NCBI GenBank assembly: GCA_963969395.1
Contig: OZ017797.1
Location: 11,160,001-11,224,000 of the forward strand
Direction of reading: 5' to 3'
DNA length: 64,000 bases
From: Pseudoscleropodium purum
Taxonomy: Eukaryota > Streptophyta > Bryopsida > Hypnales > Brachytheciaceae
This document shows, piece after piece, positions 1 through 13,300 of the stretch; within the stretch, counting starts at the first letter, position 1, and every line of letters starts with the position of its first letter. Made by a program: the position numbers and the translations under genes. Below the pieces are notes generated by a model that made no database searches, was not told the DNA's origin, and saw nothing but the letters and a program-made list of their open reading frames with translations.

Positions 1-1900
1 TTGCCAGTTGAATTACTCTTTTTTGTGTACAGCAGCTGCTGTTGCAGGAGGTTCTGTGCGGAGCCACTACTGTGAGTAGCTGATGTGTTACGTTTTTCGA
101 CGGTGGTGTAGAGTGGGTTAAGGCGGAATTCCAGGGAGGGGGAAACCTCTTTGCGATTAGGGATTGTGGTATTTCATTATATGAAAATTGGGAAAGTAGA
201 GGAGAGTTAAGGGGAACTGATGTGGCCCAGTAGCCTGGCTATGAAGTAATGTGGCCTCTATGCAGGCACTCAGGAAGAGCAGGTGGTGTCTTTGCTCCAG
301 CAGACGTTGTGATCGCATTTGAGCGGGAGGTAGCGCGATCTCTTCCTCACGTTTAGTGTGGAATGTTGCTGGTCGCCCCTGGCTTTTGGAGGGAATTGAT
401 AGTTTATTTGGGGGCTGGGGAATCTGGGATTGTTGAGATTGTAGGTTCGATCTGGGAGTAGATGGTAAATGACCATCTTAGCTGAGCGCACAGTAAAACC
501 GCTTGATATATAAATATTTCGATATATTGGGGTGCGCACTGCAGAGGAGCAGGCAGTGTGGAGGTAGGAAGTAGATAGTGACAATTATTATTCTGCTCGG
601 TTTTGGCCGCCCCCAAAGGACTGGGAGAAGACACGAGACGGGGCCTCACTCATTTTTTGGATTTTTCACTTAATTTGTGATTGTAGCTAGCCAGGCTTTT
701 GTTGATTTATCAAAAGCAGGATTGTTGTGGTAGAGACGGAGGAGCATGCATGTGGATACTTTTATGTACATGCCAACGGACGGGATTATGACGTTATGAA
801 ACCTCGAGGTCTTCGACCAAAGCAGACCTTACTCACAGAAGGAGAGTCTAGTCATATGACTGATCGACCTATCTCAATTTGAAAAGACAATGTGTCGATC
901 TATTGCCTAGGATTAAAAACTGTATATTCATTCATGATGTCATGATGACGATGGCTTCTGTAATATATGTTTCTCTGCCCTGCACATTTTGCGCTACTTT
1001 TGGTTTTGCATCCACATAAGTATTCTCGACGTACTCTGTTGTTAGTGTCAACTACTCTAGTGTGTTTTCTCTGATCTGCCAGGCTGTGAAGTGGAATTTT
1101 TTTTCTGGATGTGGTAGAATGCGAGACGTCTTCTCTTGTCTTTGCTGGATGCCCTCGCTTTAATTCTCTGGATGGATCACATGATTTGTCGACAGGAAGA
1201 CCGTGTGCTGCTGCTGATGGATTGACAGCAGTAAGACGTTGTGTGGCGTGATAAATCTGAAAGGCAGTCGTTATCTGAAGCCTGGCTGTCCTGATGCGCA
1301 GTAATCCTGTATGTGTGCCAAGTCTCATTCCGTTACGTCACAACCCTGACAAGGAGTCTGGGACGTTGTTTCCTGGGGTATTTTTGCATGGATGTCCGCC
1401 CATGTGCTTCTTCACCGAGCATCCTTGTCGTGCAGTGGTTTCTCCCTCTCTAGTACCGAATTCCTTTGTAATGCTCGCTCTGTCCACCATTAATGTCTGC
1501 TCTTCGAGAAACGGACTCTTGAAATACCCTTGCTAGGCTTGGAGAAAATTGTTCTTGTTTTGCCTTTTCTGGAACTCTGCAAGTGATGATATCATCAGTG
1601 TTTTTCCTCGCTTTACTCTTGAGCAGATACACATGCATTACTGATAAGTTGGTTATGTATGACAGGAATGGATACCTCTACAATGTTGAATTTCGGGCAT
1701 ATGCAGGTCACAGGCTCTTTGACTTAGGGTGGGGTTTCCTGCTCAGTTGCTATATGAGTTAACTGACACAAGTTCTCCTCAAATTATCGTTTCTGTGTGG
1801 ACTGACTTTACAGACATGTGACCACTGACCAGTACTATGCAAAACTTGGTGAGAGTTAAGCCGTGTCGCCATTTCTGGCAAGGGTGGCTGTTACCACTCT
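1..1900. other. Gene-like region without a recognisable product
   Basis: Base composition here is much less AT-rich than the following desert, and like that of the gene islands further on, so it may be the untranslated end or intronic part of a gene beginning outside the window. Reading frames are short, overlap on both strands and show no family I recognise. No tRNA, rRNA or snRNA signature was seen. The drop to AT-rich sequence occurs near 1800-2160. Confidence 0.3.
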
Positions 1901-2159
1901 CTTTAGAACTTAACTCTAATGATTTCTGAAGGCAGTGCTCTGAAGTTGAGGCAGAGCTTCTAATGAAGAAGAATTCTGTCCCTTTCAATTCAAGAGTCCA
2001 TTCAAGACCCTTCACCAATGTCCACAAGAGTTCAGAATTGTCATTGTGGATGAAGGTGTTCAAAGTTATTCTTCATACATCTTTTTTTGAAATAAATAAT
2101 ATCCCAAAAATGTTGACATATATTTTTAGAATTTTTCTGGGTTTACCTTGACTACCGGT

Positions 2160-5100
2160 TACAGTGGTCAATCTCTCAATCTTAAAGCCCCAGTTGTAAA
2201 TATTGAACATGTAGGATGGCACTAGTTTGAACTTGTGTTGGACACCAACACATAGTAGTTAACCCTTACATTTTTTGGCCATTTTCAAGGAGTTTTGGAT
2301 CTTGAATTTGTAAGTTAGAAAGAGTTGAAGATCAAATAAGATGAGTCATTTTTAGGTAAAATTATCTATAGGACCTTGTAGAAAGCCAAATCTTTATCAT
2401 CTCTACAAAGTTTGTTTTTCACCCAAGTCATGGATTGGAAGATTTTAACATAAAAGGGTACTACAAAGAAATCAATGTGTTGGCATAGCTAAAATTGTAC
2501 TTTGACTCGCTCTTTTGGACACATAACATTTTAGAAAGTTGGCATTCTATACTCATTTTCAAGGTAACCAAGTTCTACATGTATGGAAATAAGTCTTGTA
2601 TTTTTATGACAAAAAATGAGTGAGAAATTGTTTTTTTGTAATAGTAACCTCTTCAATGTTAAATTTAAGAAATTATGAGATAAATGGAAGATTTATCCCA
2701 AATGTAAAGCCTAAATTCAAGATCTAACATATTAGAATGAAAGAACATGAGAATAAAAACAGTAGAATTTTTTTTTAAATGACTCAAATCTAAATACAAA
2801 ATGTGTATTTTAATGGTTCTTTATTCCCATAGACTAGGCAATGTTGCTCTAGGTCTAATCTACTATTAGGCAATTCATTGAAAAAGGATTATGAATGGTT
2901 TAGGCTAGAAATCCATTAGAATTCCAAGTGTCATCATTGTCCTACCTCATTAATCTTCCACTTGAGATGGTTTTCAATGTTTTTCTCTAACCACCTCTCT
3001 CCCATCTCAAAGGTTGGGCTCAACCTTGCTAACACCAAGTGACACAATTATGATCCTACCACCCATGAACACATACTTCTATCTCATTGGCCAAAGTTCC
3101 CTAAATCAACAACTCTTTACTACATCTTCATTGGAGGGGATTTGAGGGCAAAAGAAGCCCATTTCATGCATGCTTTCTTTATTGTTCCCATTGTAGTGAA
3201 GGAATGGTCAGTTGTCAAAAAAAATTCAAAAAAATAAAGAAAATAAAAATAAAAATTCTTAAAATACAAAAAAAAGTTGAAAAAAAATTACATGGTAGGG
3301 TCTTACCCATGTAAGACCGCAGTAACCAAGTTTGCTTAATCCCATTGTATGATGGCTCATGGGTTTCTTGACCCCTCAAATTTCATCTAATGAGTCCATC
3401 CATGCTTTAATTTTTTTTGTAAATTGAACAATGAATCTTCTTCTAAATTTAAATACATAACTTGATAGCTAACTTGATTCTTGTAACAATGACTCTAAGT
3501 TCTGTCAACTCTTTACATTTATAAGTCTAAAAAGAGCCATTCTAAAAATGAATTTATCCATTTGGGGCCATTAAAAAATTAAAGGGTTAAAAGTGCTCAT
3601 GTATATATAAGACATATAAATAGAAGTTAAAAATAAAATAAAGTAATAATATGCACTTTGATCCATGCATATTTTAATTTTTCATCAAAATAATACTCCA
3701 TAATAATCACAATGACACTAAATTTACATGCAACATTAATTTTGTGCCCTCACTAATAGAATAATTCAATTTAGCTTGAATCCATTGTCTCTTAGTAGGT
3801 AAAAATACTCTTGCGTATAGGACATAAAAATAATAGTTAAAACAAAATAGGTCTATCACACTATTTCAAATTAGTATGGGCTGAAATTTTAATGTATTAC
3901 ACAAATTACATATAAAAGAAAATTGTAGTATTACTAATTTTGAACCCTCACTAGTAGGAGAAATCATTGTGCTTAGAAAAGTGAAATAGATTATAATAAG
4001 TTTACAAGGGCTGTAAAATTTTAATTTTAATATTCTAATAACAAGAATCTAAATTCATTTTTAAGCTAGATGGATCATTCAAGAAACAATTTGGCTATTA
4101 GATTGTCACATTTAGTGGAGTGAGGTCAACCAAACAGACGAGTTGGATAGAAGTTCATGTCTTTGATGAATGATTTATATAATTAAAGGTTGCCTCACTT
4201 ACAAAATGTTAAACATTCAATGTTCTATAAATTTGCAATTTCAATATCTCAATATTCAACAATTTTAATTTTGTGATGTCTAATTCAAATTTTAAAAATA
4301 TATAGCTATCAAAATGTGCAACTTTGTAAAGAGTTAGAGAAAAAGTGCAAGATTTTGGTCTAGTGCAAGATTCTACAATTGGATATGTAAGAGAATCATT
4401 AGAGTAGAAGAATGTAACCTTTGTGTTATATTTGAAGTTACAAATGTGTTTATTATAAAATTGTTTCATTTATGTAAAATCATTTTTTGATTTTGATTTT
4501 GGTTTGGAAGCCTATATATTAAATTTTCACTCTTAGGAGATATCAATTTTCTTTTCTTTTTTGGAATAATATATTAGGATTTTTTTTATTGACATCACCA
4601 ATATTAAATCTTAATTACCTTTGTTGAAATTTACATTGACGCTAGAGTGTGTGCTTAGAAATATGAATTTACAAGCCTTGACTAGATGTAAATATGTACC
4701 CAACAACCATTGAAGGTTTCTATAATGTATGTATATAAAACATAGGTATCCTATAACCATAGAAGGTGTCTATAATACATGTGCTTAGACTCTTAGGCTT
4801 AGAGACTTAAAATCCTAAGCTCACATGCTAGTATCCCTCCGCAAGACATGCAATCTACAATTCATTTTTTAGAATTTCCAAAACTTTTAAAAAATATTGA
4901 AGATTTTGGAAAAATTGATTGGTGGGATATTCATTGGTCGAACCATCTAAGGGGCTACCCTTCCTCCCACCTCCCTCCTATGCTCTTTGATATGTAAGAG
5001 CATTCTCAAATAGCACTAGACACTTGCCCTAATGTTGATGGCACTTTCCACACAGGTCTCCACATTATCTTTCCAAGTGCGACACTTCTTGGCCTTTATA

Positions 5101-7860
5101 CATCAAAAATTGGTCTTTTGGTGTGCCTTCCAAGCACGTCAACACTCCTTGGTCTCCTTGGTCAACAAGATATTATGATGTGAAAAGACATTTTACAATG
5201 GAGTCTCATAGGGCATGAAAGAGCTCCTTTACATTTCACCTCTGGCCACCATGTCAACAACTCCCACATTGTTGTTGAATCATTTAGGGTCTCAAGTGTT
5301 GTTGTCAGGTTGAGGCGTGTGCAACAGGAAAAGACAAAAACGCAAACAGTATGTATTGTTGTAGTGCCGAATAGATTGTTGGAAACGTGCTTAACTTTAA
5401 GGCCTAATAATATTTGAGTTTAAGAATAATCTTAGAAATTCATTTGGGTATAACATTGAATTAGATTCACTTACTACGTTGTTGTTGAGTCATTTAGGAT
5501 CTCAAGTGTTGTTGTCAGGTTGAGGTGTGTGTAATAAGAAAAGATAGAAATGCAAATGGCATGTATTGTTGCAATGACTAATAGATTGTTGAAAATGTGC
5601 TTAATGTTAAGGCCCAATAATATTTGAGTTTGGGAATAAACTTAGAAATTCATTTGGGTGTAACATTGAATTAGATTCACTTGTTGTCCCACTCCTACCA
5701 CCAAGAATGAATACGATCCAATCTAAGTTAAATAGAGACTTGATTTACTACTGTGAGGAATGTGTGCTAAAAAATCTACAATAAATTCCCTAATGTAATG
5801 TACAATATATACTTTAGTTGGCATTGAGAAACCAACCAATTTCATTGCTTCCTCCAAGCCTACCTAAATTATCTAAGTTAAGATGGGTACTCCCCAAACT
5901 GCCATTTTTGCTATGGAGTCTAATTATTATTATTAGACTAGTCAAATTTTTATATCTTTTCTTATTGGCAAGTGAAAGGAGGTTCCAATGCACTAAAGAA
6001 TGCAACATTTGTATATTGTATGCAAAAATTATGAGAGAACAAAGTTTGGTTGTTAAAACAATTTCTTCTACATAGGTACATAATTGAATTTGAAGACGTA
6101 TGTAGTGCAATGATGGTGGTTTAGGGTCATTGGTGCATTTGAAGGACCCCACTTTAAACTTATTCACATAGGCTAGTTCCAAAATCCATACTTCCAACAT
6201 GTTGGGAGTAGATGTTGGGTTTATAGAAATTCCATGTATTGATTGTGACTTGTTTGCACAACCATGTATGCAAAGGAGTTCCATCTAGATTCTTGTCAAA
6301 AATTAGTTAGTCCTCTAAATATGACACCTATGAGCCAGTTGATTTGGAATTTATTTATTTTCAACACTTTTGGAAAAATTCGTCGTTGATTTGGCTAGTG
6401 TCCGAAATAGACATGCTAAAGAAAATTAAATCCCCTAGTAACTCCCAATAAGATCTGATAGAAATTTGGACAATTTAACAATGAAAACCATATAGAAAAT
6501 GCTTATTCATATAATTTCAACTACAATATATAAACTTACATTTCCTCCACTACAAAAGCTTAATCATAAACAACCATGTCCTCATATATTTAAATGAGCA
6601 ATTATGTGGGTGCTATGAACTTGACTACAAATTATGAACTTTTGAAGATCAAATTTGATTTAAAGCTATTAGACACTTGAAGCTAAAATTTTTGGTAGAA
6701 AGTCAACTTTGGAACTTTTACACAAAATCATTTCTAAGTCTTGAGTCCTAAGTTTTGAAAAAAATACTTCATACATGGTGATGCCCTTTTAGAATCTTTG
6801 TACCAAAGAGTTGAAGCTTGAAAATAGAGTTGAATCCAGTCTAGAATTTGACTCAAGTGCATCTCCAATTACTATCTATTTTTTGTGCATAATCTATATT
6901 TAAAAATCAAAATAATTTCACATTCATCCATTGTAGTATTAGTGGTCATATGAAGCCTCACTTAAAAATGGAGTTTTAAAAATAAAAAATTGTCAATTTT
7001 TTGGTACCAAATATTTGGAAAAATATCATATTTACATTTGATATTTATTTGAAGGCTAATAATAAAATTGTCTTGACTTTGTAAATAATAAATTTGACCA
7101 TTCATATGGAATTTTTTTTTATTGTATACATAATTATTCAATGAACATTTTTTTATTCTTGTATACTTTGTTGTACAATATAATGAAAATTATTCCTTTA
7201 AGGATTGAAATTTTATTTTGGGCTTTTGCAATTTTACAAGCATGCCATAGAAATAAGGCATGAACAAGAAAATTAAAACATTACCAACCAATAGCTAGGT
7301 GGCTTGATTACAACATTATATATAATACATTGTTATTGGGTTTATGATCAATATGTTATTGGATTTATGATTGAATCTACTATCAATTATTGGTGCCAAA
7401 TTAAATTACCTTTCAAAATGAATACTAGAGATATTTGTCATCGAATGCAAACACAATATGTGGAGGTTAATAAAATTCAAAACTTTGTACCAAAATTTAT
7501 ATAGAGTTTGCAATTGGTAAAATACTCTCAAAAACTCATAGTATATTAAACATATATTTCTAGCATCTCTCTATTTTTAGATCATAGTGAGTGCTCTACT
7601 TCTAATATACATCCACTCCATTAAGCTTACTTGCAATAAGTGGTAGTTATTGGTGCTCATATCACAATACAAACTTGCGATGAATGTTGAATCTTGTTCA
7701 CAATATGGACCTAACAGACTAGATTTATTCAGGGAAAATGCAAGAATTTATTATATTTCACGCAAATTTATTTTTACAAATTTGAATTTATATTTGCAAT
7801 CAAAGACCCCAAATTAATTGGAAGAGGTTTAGAACGTGTTCTAAAAACGGTTAAAAAAAA
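2160..7860. other. AT-rich intergenic desert
   Basis: Strongly AT-rich sequence with frequent homopolymer A and T runs and no coding frame with a recognisable motif. The only structure I can support is the 210-bp tandem duplication at 5271-5690. The right end, around 7740-7870, resembles sequence near 54040-54150 at another desert-to-gene-island edge. Confidence 0.6.
5271..5690. repeat. Two-copy tandem repeat, 210-bp unit
   Basis: The block starting GTTGTTGAATCATTTAGG at 5271 recurs from 5481 with scattered substitutions but no evident length change. Shared landmarks include TCAAGTGTTGTTGTCAGGTT and ATTCATTTGGGT, each displaced by 210 bases. The copies differ mainly by transitions, which fits an old duplication in methylated DNA (inference). 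No coding frame runs through it. Confidence 0.85.
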
Positions 7861-7971
7861 AGGGACTTTTTTTTTACTTTTATCCTTGGAGAACCTCCAA
7901 ATTACCCTGCTGGGCGCACTTCGTAGGCAGGATTTAGCGTTTTGCCAAACTTGTTGTGCAGAGGAAGCTCA

Positions 7972-9446
7972 TCCCACCGTACGATCAATCTGGATAAGGT
8001 CCCACGAACGGAAGGATATAAATGCCCCACTCTTCGCCGTCAGGGTATCTCCCTGGTCAGGGTAGCGGCAAGTACCTTCACCACGCAGGTTCCAAGTGGA
8101 ACAGGCCACATTACTGGGGTCTAGGGTTTTGTGACCTTCCACACCGCATAAAGGCAATCACCCATGCTTGTCTCTGTTGCCAGGGTTTGCATTGCAGCTG
8201 CCATCGCCGTGGATTCTCTTCGGAACGTCGTGAAATCGTCGCTCTCGGCCTTGGTTCCTTGTGCGCATCTCTTCCTGCGCTCATTTTGACTCAATTTTGG
8301 GATTTTTTGCGGTCTTGGAGGTGCTTTTTGCATTGGTATTTCTAAGAGCCTGTTGGACTTGGAGTTGTGGTGCAGTGCAAGGAATTTAATTCGTTTTTTC
8401 TCTCTGGTGTTTGGCAACATTGCGAGTGTGAAAAATGTCCGGTTCTGTGTGAAGCGAGTGTGGTTACATAGAACCTGCAGTGCTAATTTCGGGCAGTGTT
8501 ACCATTCGATTTTCGAGGTAATCGAATCGTTGTATCAATACTTTATTGTAAAGAATTGGTTGAAAATGGTGTCGTGTTCGAAAATTTCGAGGAAGAGATT
8601 ACTCTCTTGTGAATGGTAGTGCGGACTGAGGCAAATTGGGATTCACTCGCGTCTTTTTGGTATGGAGTTGGATAATGTGAATCTTTCATTGGAATTTGGA
8701 AGACTTAGTATTCGGTGTCTCTAATTGGTGAATGGCAGCAATTGCCAGTGTGAGGGGGGAGTGTAAATTTTCCAGCTCTGTGTGAAGTGAAGTAGTGACA
8801 GAGCACCTGCAGAGCTAATTTTGGGCAGTAATGCCTTTCAATTTTAGAGGTAATTAAATTGCTGTATCGACACCTTATCGTAAAGAACTGTTTAAAAGTA
8901 CTCTCGTGTCTCGAATATTTCGACGAGGAGATTATTCTTTGTTAAGTAAATCGTCGGAACTGAGGGATTCTGGGATTCGTTCGCCTGTATCTGGCATTTA
9001 GTTAGCCAATGTGAACGATTGACCAAAATTGAGATAAGGTAGTCAGATTCTGGTGATGGTGTCCCTGCGCAATCGAGAGTTTCTAGGTTATAAACAGCAA
9101 GTAGCTCAATGCAGAGTTGCGGCATTGCTTATCGTGGCACTTTGGTGAATATTGCTTGCAAAACTGTGACACAGGATCTGAGGTCCAGCAATTCCACACA
9201 GTATCCTGTTGTTCGTTATGACGAGTTGACGATGACGAACCTCGAAAGTGAATAAGTGAGGTAGCAACTGCTTTGGTGCTCCATACACAAGTTTTCCAAT
9301 GATTGGAATTTTCTCTACTTTTTCTGTTCTAAATTTTAACTCCTCGATTATTAGGTTGGAAATTGTAGCTAGAGCTGACGAAGCAACTAAATCCATTGCC
9401 CACACTGAAAGTCCGAGCACAAGCAGTGTTATTGTTTCCGAAACCT
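7972..9446. repeat. Diverged outer shoulder of the large inverted duplication, left
   Basis: Reverse-complement comparison with 41855-42972 shows continuous homology with many substitutions and small indels. Examples are the shared blocks around CCACCGTACGATCAATC (7974) and GGTTGGAAATT (9354). Homology ends near 7972; outside it the two sides are unrelated. This shoulder is about 357 bases longer than its partner, mostly explained by an internal duplication of roughly 332 bases present only here. A conserved telo-box-like CTAGGGTTTTG occurs near 8121. Short frames are not conserved between the two shoulders, so I call no gene. Confidence 0.8.
8400..9060. repeat. Internal tandem duplication, about 332-bp period
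   Basis: Two diverged copies lie in direct order. Landmarks are CTGTGTGAAG near 8444 and 8777, and a GCTAATTT(C/T)GGGCAG block near 8482 and 8814, followed by similar AAAGAA and TTTCGA(G/C)GA blocks. The right-hand shoulder (41855-42972) has only one such unit, so the duplication arose after the two shoulders separated, or was lost on the right. Confidence 0.75.
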
Positions 9447-10385
9447 AATCAATGTACTTTTGCTGCCTCCCTTCTTCCGGAACTCTGTACTCCTTCGCTG
9501 CTGTGACAATGAAATGTGTCATTCCCCGAACCAACGAACTCACGAAAACTGTGTTTGGTTCCAAATGTTTTGAACCTGAAGCCAAGCCCTAGACATGCAG
9601 CTCTGATTGAATAGGAGTCTTCGTGGTCGTTAAACTATTGAGAGCGCATGTGTGGAGTGATCAAATGCGTTTGAATGCCGCGAACAACTGCTGAATCATT
9701 TCCCTTTGTATTTCCGTCTGCAGGGTTTAGGGTCTTCTAAGACCACGACGTCGTCTGGTGCAGTTGCGCGGAGGTGGAGGACTGGCGTGCTGCTCATGTT
9801 GCTTAATCTTGTGTGTGTGTACTGGCCTTTAAGCCATCATTAGGAGTCACTAAGAAAGGTACGCTGCCCTCCGATCGAAGATAGGCCAAATACTGGTAGT
9901 TCGTTCGGAGTGACCTCTACAATTTGCGACAATAGTTTTTGATCAATCATGCCGGAACGGGGGAGTGACCAGGACAAATTGTATTCAAGTCTTCCCATGA
10001 ATAGAATTGAAAGATTCTCGAGGTTACCACAGTTTTCTAGCGATTTTTCGCTGGGTTTAAGAGATTATTAAAACGATTCAGAACAAAAATGAGGATAATA
10101 ATAATAATAATAATAATAATGTAAGTAAAGTTTTCATCCTTCCGTGAAGAGTCGGTATCATTGCCACGGATTGGCGCATGTACACCATATTTTCATCTCT
10201 TTGCAAGTGCTGTTCCGACAGACTGACATTTTACGTGTTTAGGAACAGTCTACTTCGTTTCTCATTTGACTATGGAGAGCTATGGAGAGTGTGGGGGATT
10301 GAGGATTACCGGAGTTTCTGTAGGTGCCTAATGACTATTTTCTGAAGCATTACGAGGGTTGTTGATGTCCTTCAGGGCTGCGAAA
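9447..10385 (+). promoter_or_regulatory. Upstream region of the left FRIENDLY/CLU gene
   Basis: This is the presumed promoter and 5' leader of the CLU gene. Visible elements are AGGGTTTAGGG at 9722-9732, a telo-box-like motif common near plant housekeeping gene starts, and an (AAT)n microsatellite at 10095-10120. I cannot place the transcription start, and no convincing TATA box was assigned. The mirror copy occupies 40916-41854. Confidence 0.45.
10095..10120. repeat. (AAT)n microsatellite upstream of CLU
   Basis: About eight perfect trinucleotide units about 265 bases before the CLU start codon. The mirror copy at 41181-41206 has the same unit number. That is notable because such repeats normally drift quickly in length between duplicated copies. 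Confidence 0.9.
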
Positions 10386-13300
10386 ATGGCGGGTAAAGCC
10401 AACAAAGGTAAAAACAAAGGCAAGGGCAAACCTGACTCAGGTTCCGTTGCGTCTAAAGAGGTTCAGCCCTTAACAAGTGCGACCGGGCTTCCTGAGTTGG
10501 TTTTGAGGAAGGCCCCTGCTGTCCCTGCTGCAGTGGACAAATTAGCAGTGGAAGCTCCGAAAGAGGCCGTGGCTGAGGCTCTGACCGAATCTGGTAAGGT
10601 GGAAACTGCGTCATCCTTGTCCGAGAAAACGGAGACAAGCGGTCAAAGCGAAGCCGGTAGCGATGATGCCAAGTCGAAACCTGAAGAAGCTGAAACTCGT
10701 GATGTGAATGGTGATGGAGAAGCGGATGGAGAAGCCGATGGAGATGGTAAGGCGGTGATGCTGCTGACTTTTCCTATTTTGAATGTTAGATTACTCGTGG
10801 AGTTGGAACCGGATTACTAGACGAACGCTGTCGTGATCACCAGCGACAGGTTTGAATGTTGATGCCCGAATCCAGGTCCACTCTTTTGCCCAATTATCGA
10901 CACTCAGAGTAATGCACATGTAGGAAAGCCTGGCTTGCCGCCCGCACGCTTAGAGAAATTATTTGTTGCGAAGCTGCCACTCCGATTGTTCAGTTCTGCG
11001 CACGTATTAATTGGAGAAGAATTTAGGCTCGCAAGTTCAGAAATCGGTGTGAATCACAAGGTGGTTGCATGAATTCCCAAGTATTGTGTCCTTGTTGCGT
11101 GTATGACTCTGAGCTGGTCTGTGTGTTTATAAATTGCGACATGCTTAAGCAGTCTTTCTGAGAAGTTGTTTGTTCTGTTTTTCAGCGGAGCTGTTGCTGT
11201 ATCCGATTACCGTGAAGGGACCCAGTGGGGAGCAGCTTGAATTGCAGGTATCGATGCGAAACTTCCGTGAAATGTTCCCATTGTGATGAGTTTGTAGGCT
11301 GAGGGGGAATCTGTTTCTTCCGGAACGAGATCGGGTGTGGTTGGGTGTTGATGATCAGCTTTGAGGAGACATTGTACCGTGAGCAAAATTTGTTTTCTTG
11401 GTAAAGTGGTGTCTTACGTGGTAGTTATGTGGCAGGTCAACCCAGGCGACTCTGTTATGGATTTGCGGCAGTTTCTTCTGGACGCACCTGAGACCTGCTT
11501 CTATACATGTTACGACCTCATCTTAAATTCTGCTGACGGTGTTCGCTATCACCTGGCGGAGTACCTTGAAATTGGTGAAGTTGCTGATATCAGCGGTGGA
11601 GGCTGTTCGCTGGAGATGATTAACGGTACTTCTTCTGCGTCCACTTTATGGGTCGTGCTTTTTTTTGTGTAGTAGGAGTGAAGAGCGCGATTGCGTATCC
11701 AATTTTTGTGAGGTAGTTCCTTTAGGATACGACCCCGTTCAATCACTTCACAGCCGAGTCCATTCTGTAATGGTGGTGATTCTGCAACTCCAAGATTTGA
11801 CGTCTTGAGTTTTGGATGTGTGTGTGACAGCATTGTACGATGACCGAATGGTACGATCTCACGTTCGGCGAACGAGAGATTTAATCTCCACAGCTAGCAT
11901 TCATTCTTCCCTGTCAACTGCGCTTGCAATGGAGTACGAAGCGAAGCAGGCTGGAGCTGCAGGTGTGTTTTGCCAAACGGTCAAGTGCAGCGTGTTGTAG
12001 CGTTTCTATCTCTTGTCTTTTTTCGCATGTCTTCTTTTCTGGGTCGTGTTTGATGGTGTGGAGTGTCGCAGGCGAAGATAAGTCTACGAAGGACAAATCT
12101 GCGTCGGAGGACAAAACGGCGGGTAAGATTCCAATCTTGAGGAGTGCTTGTTCAAGTGGCTGAGAATTTCTTCGTTAAATGTTCGATTACTGTTTGAAGT
12201 CGCGTGTTTTAGACCCCTTTCGGCGACTGTTGTTGCGATGATCTCAATGAACTTTTCAACGCAAATTCTAGACCTTAAGTGGGCAATTTTTATTTTATTG
12301 CTGTGAAATTGCTTGCAATTTCAAATTTTCCGTTGCGTGAAGTATCAAATTTGGTGTTTGGTTGCCAGAGGTCTGCCCATATTTGGATGTTCTTGCAATA
12401 TGCATTTTGATGTTGGTTGCATTTCGATGGGAAACAGAATCTGTGAAGCCGGAGCTTGCTGAATTGGAAGGGGGCCTGGGATTTATGGAGGATTCGTGTG
12501 GTCAATTGGGTTCGCTTATTAATGTTCCTGAATCGCAAGAGAAAGCTTGTGTGGAGACCATCGCTTTTTCGTCCTTCAATCCCGTCCCAGGATACCGAAG
12601 GTAGTTGTCATGATAAGTAATGGAGCACTTCCTTCTGCACACTGAACTTGAAGTGATGTTAACGAGCGTGTATTTTTGGGAATTTTCGTGTCTACTTCGG
12701 AAGTGTTTCTTATCAAGCGTTTTTGTATTTTTGTGCGTCCAGACTGCTTGGCGACCTTATATACCTGGATGTGGTAACAGCCGAAGGCCAAAGCTTTTGC
12801 ATCACCGCGCATTCCCGTGGATTTTATGTTAACTGTAGTAAGGGAGACATTCTGAATGCGGAACCTGCGACTCCATCTGTTGAATCCACGACGCTTGTTG
12901 GTCTGCTGCGTCTGCTAAGCAAGACGTTTACTTCAGGTAAAAGCCAAGTGCTTTTGTTATCCGTCTTTCACGATGATTTGATTCTCCGTCCCGAAACTGT
13001 TCTGGGACATGTCTAGTGAACGTTTTGTCCACTTTTGGACTCAGAACTGGAATCCCCAGACGAGAAGCCAAGTTCGTTGGCCAAGCTAGATTTCCGATAC
13101 CGCGGTGATTCAATCGTCATTGAGAAAATATTTTAAGAGAAAGGTTGACAGTTTGCTTCAAGGAAGCCATGTCTGCGGTTATCATACAAGTGTAACTGAC
13201 ATCAGAAAGTTTTTCTGCCTGGGTGTTGATTTCCAGGATTCGCCGAGATATTGGACAAGAAGTCAGCTGGCCATCCGTTTGAGAATGTTCCCGTGCTTTT

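Noticed and set aside
5814..6284. 156-codon minus-strand frame in the AT-rich desert
   Set aside because: There is no recognisable motif, no supporting splice context and an AT-rich composition like its surroundings.
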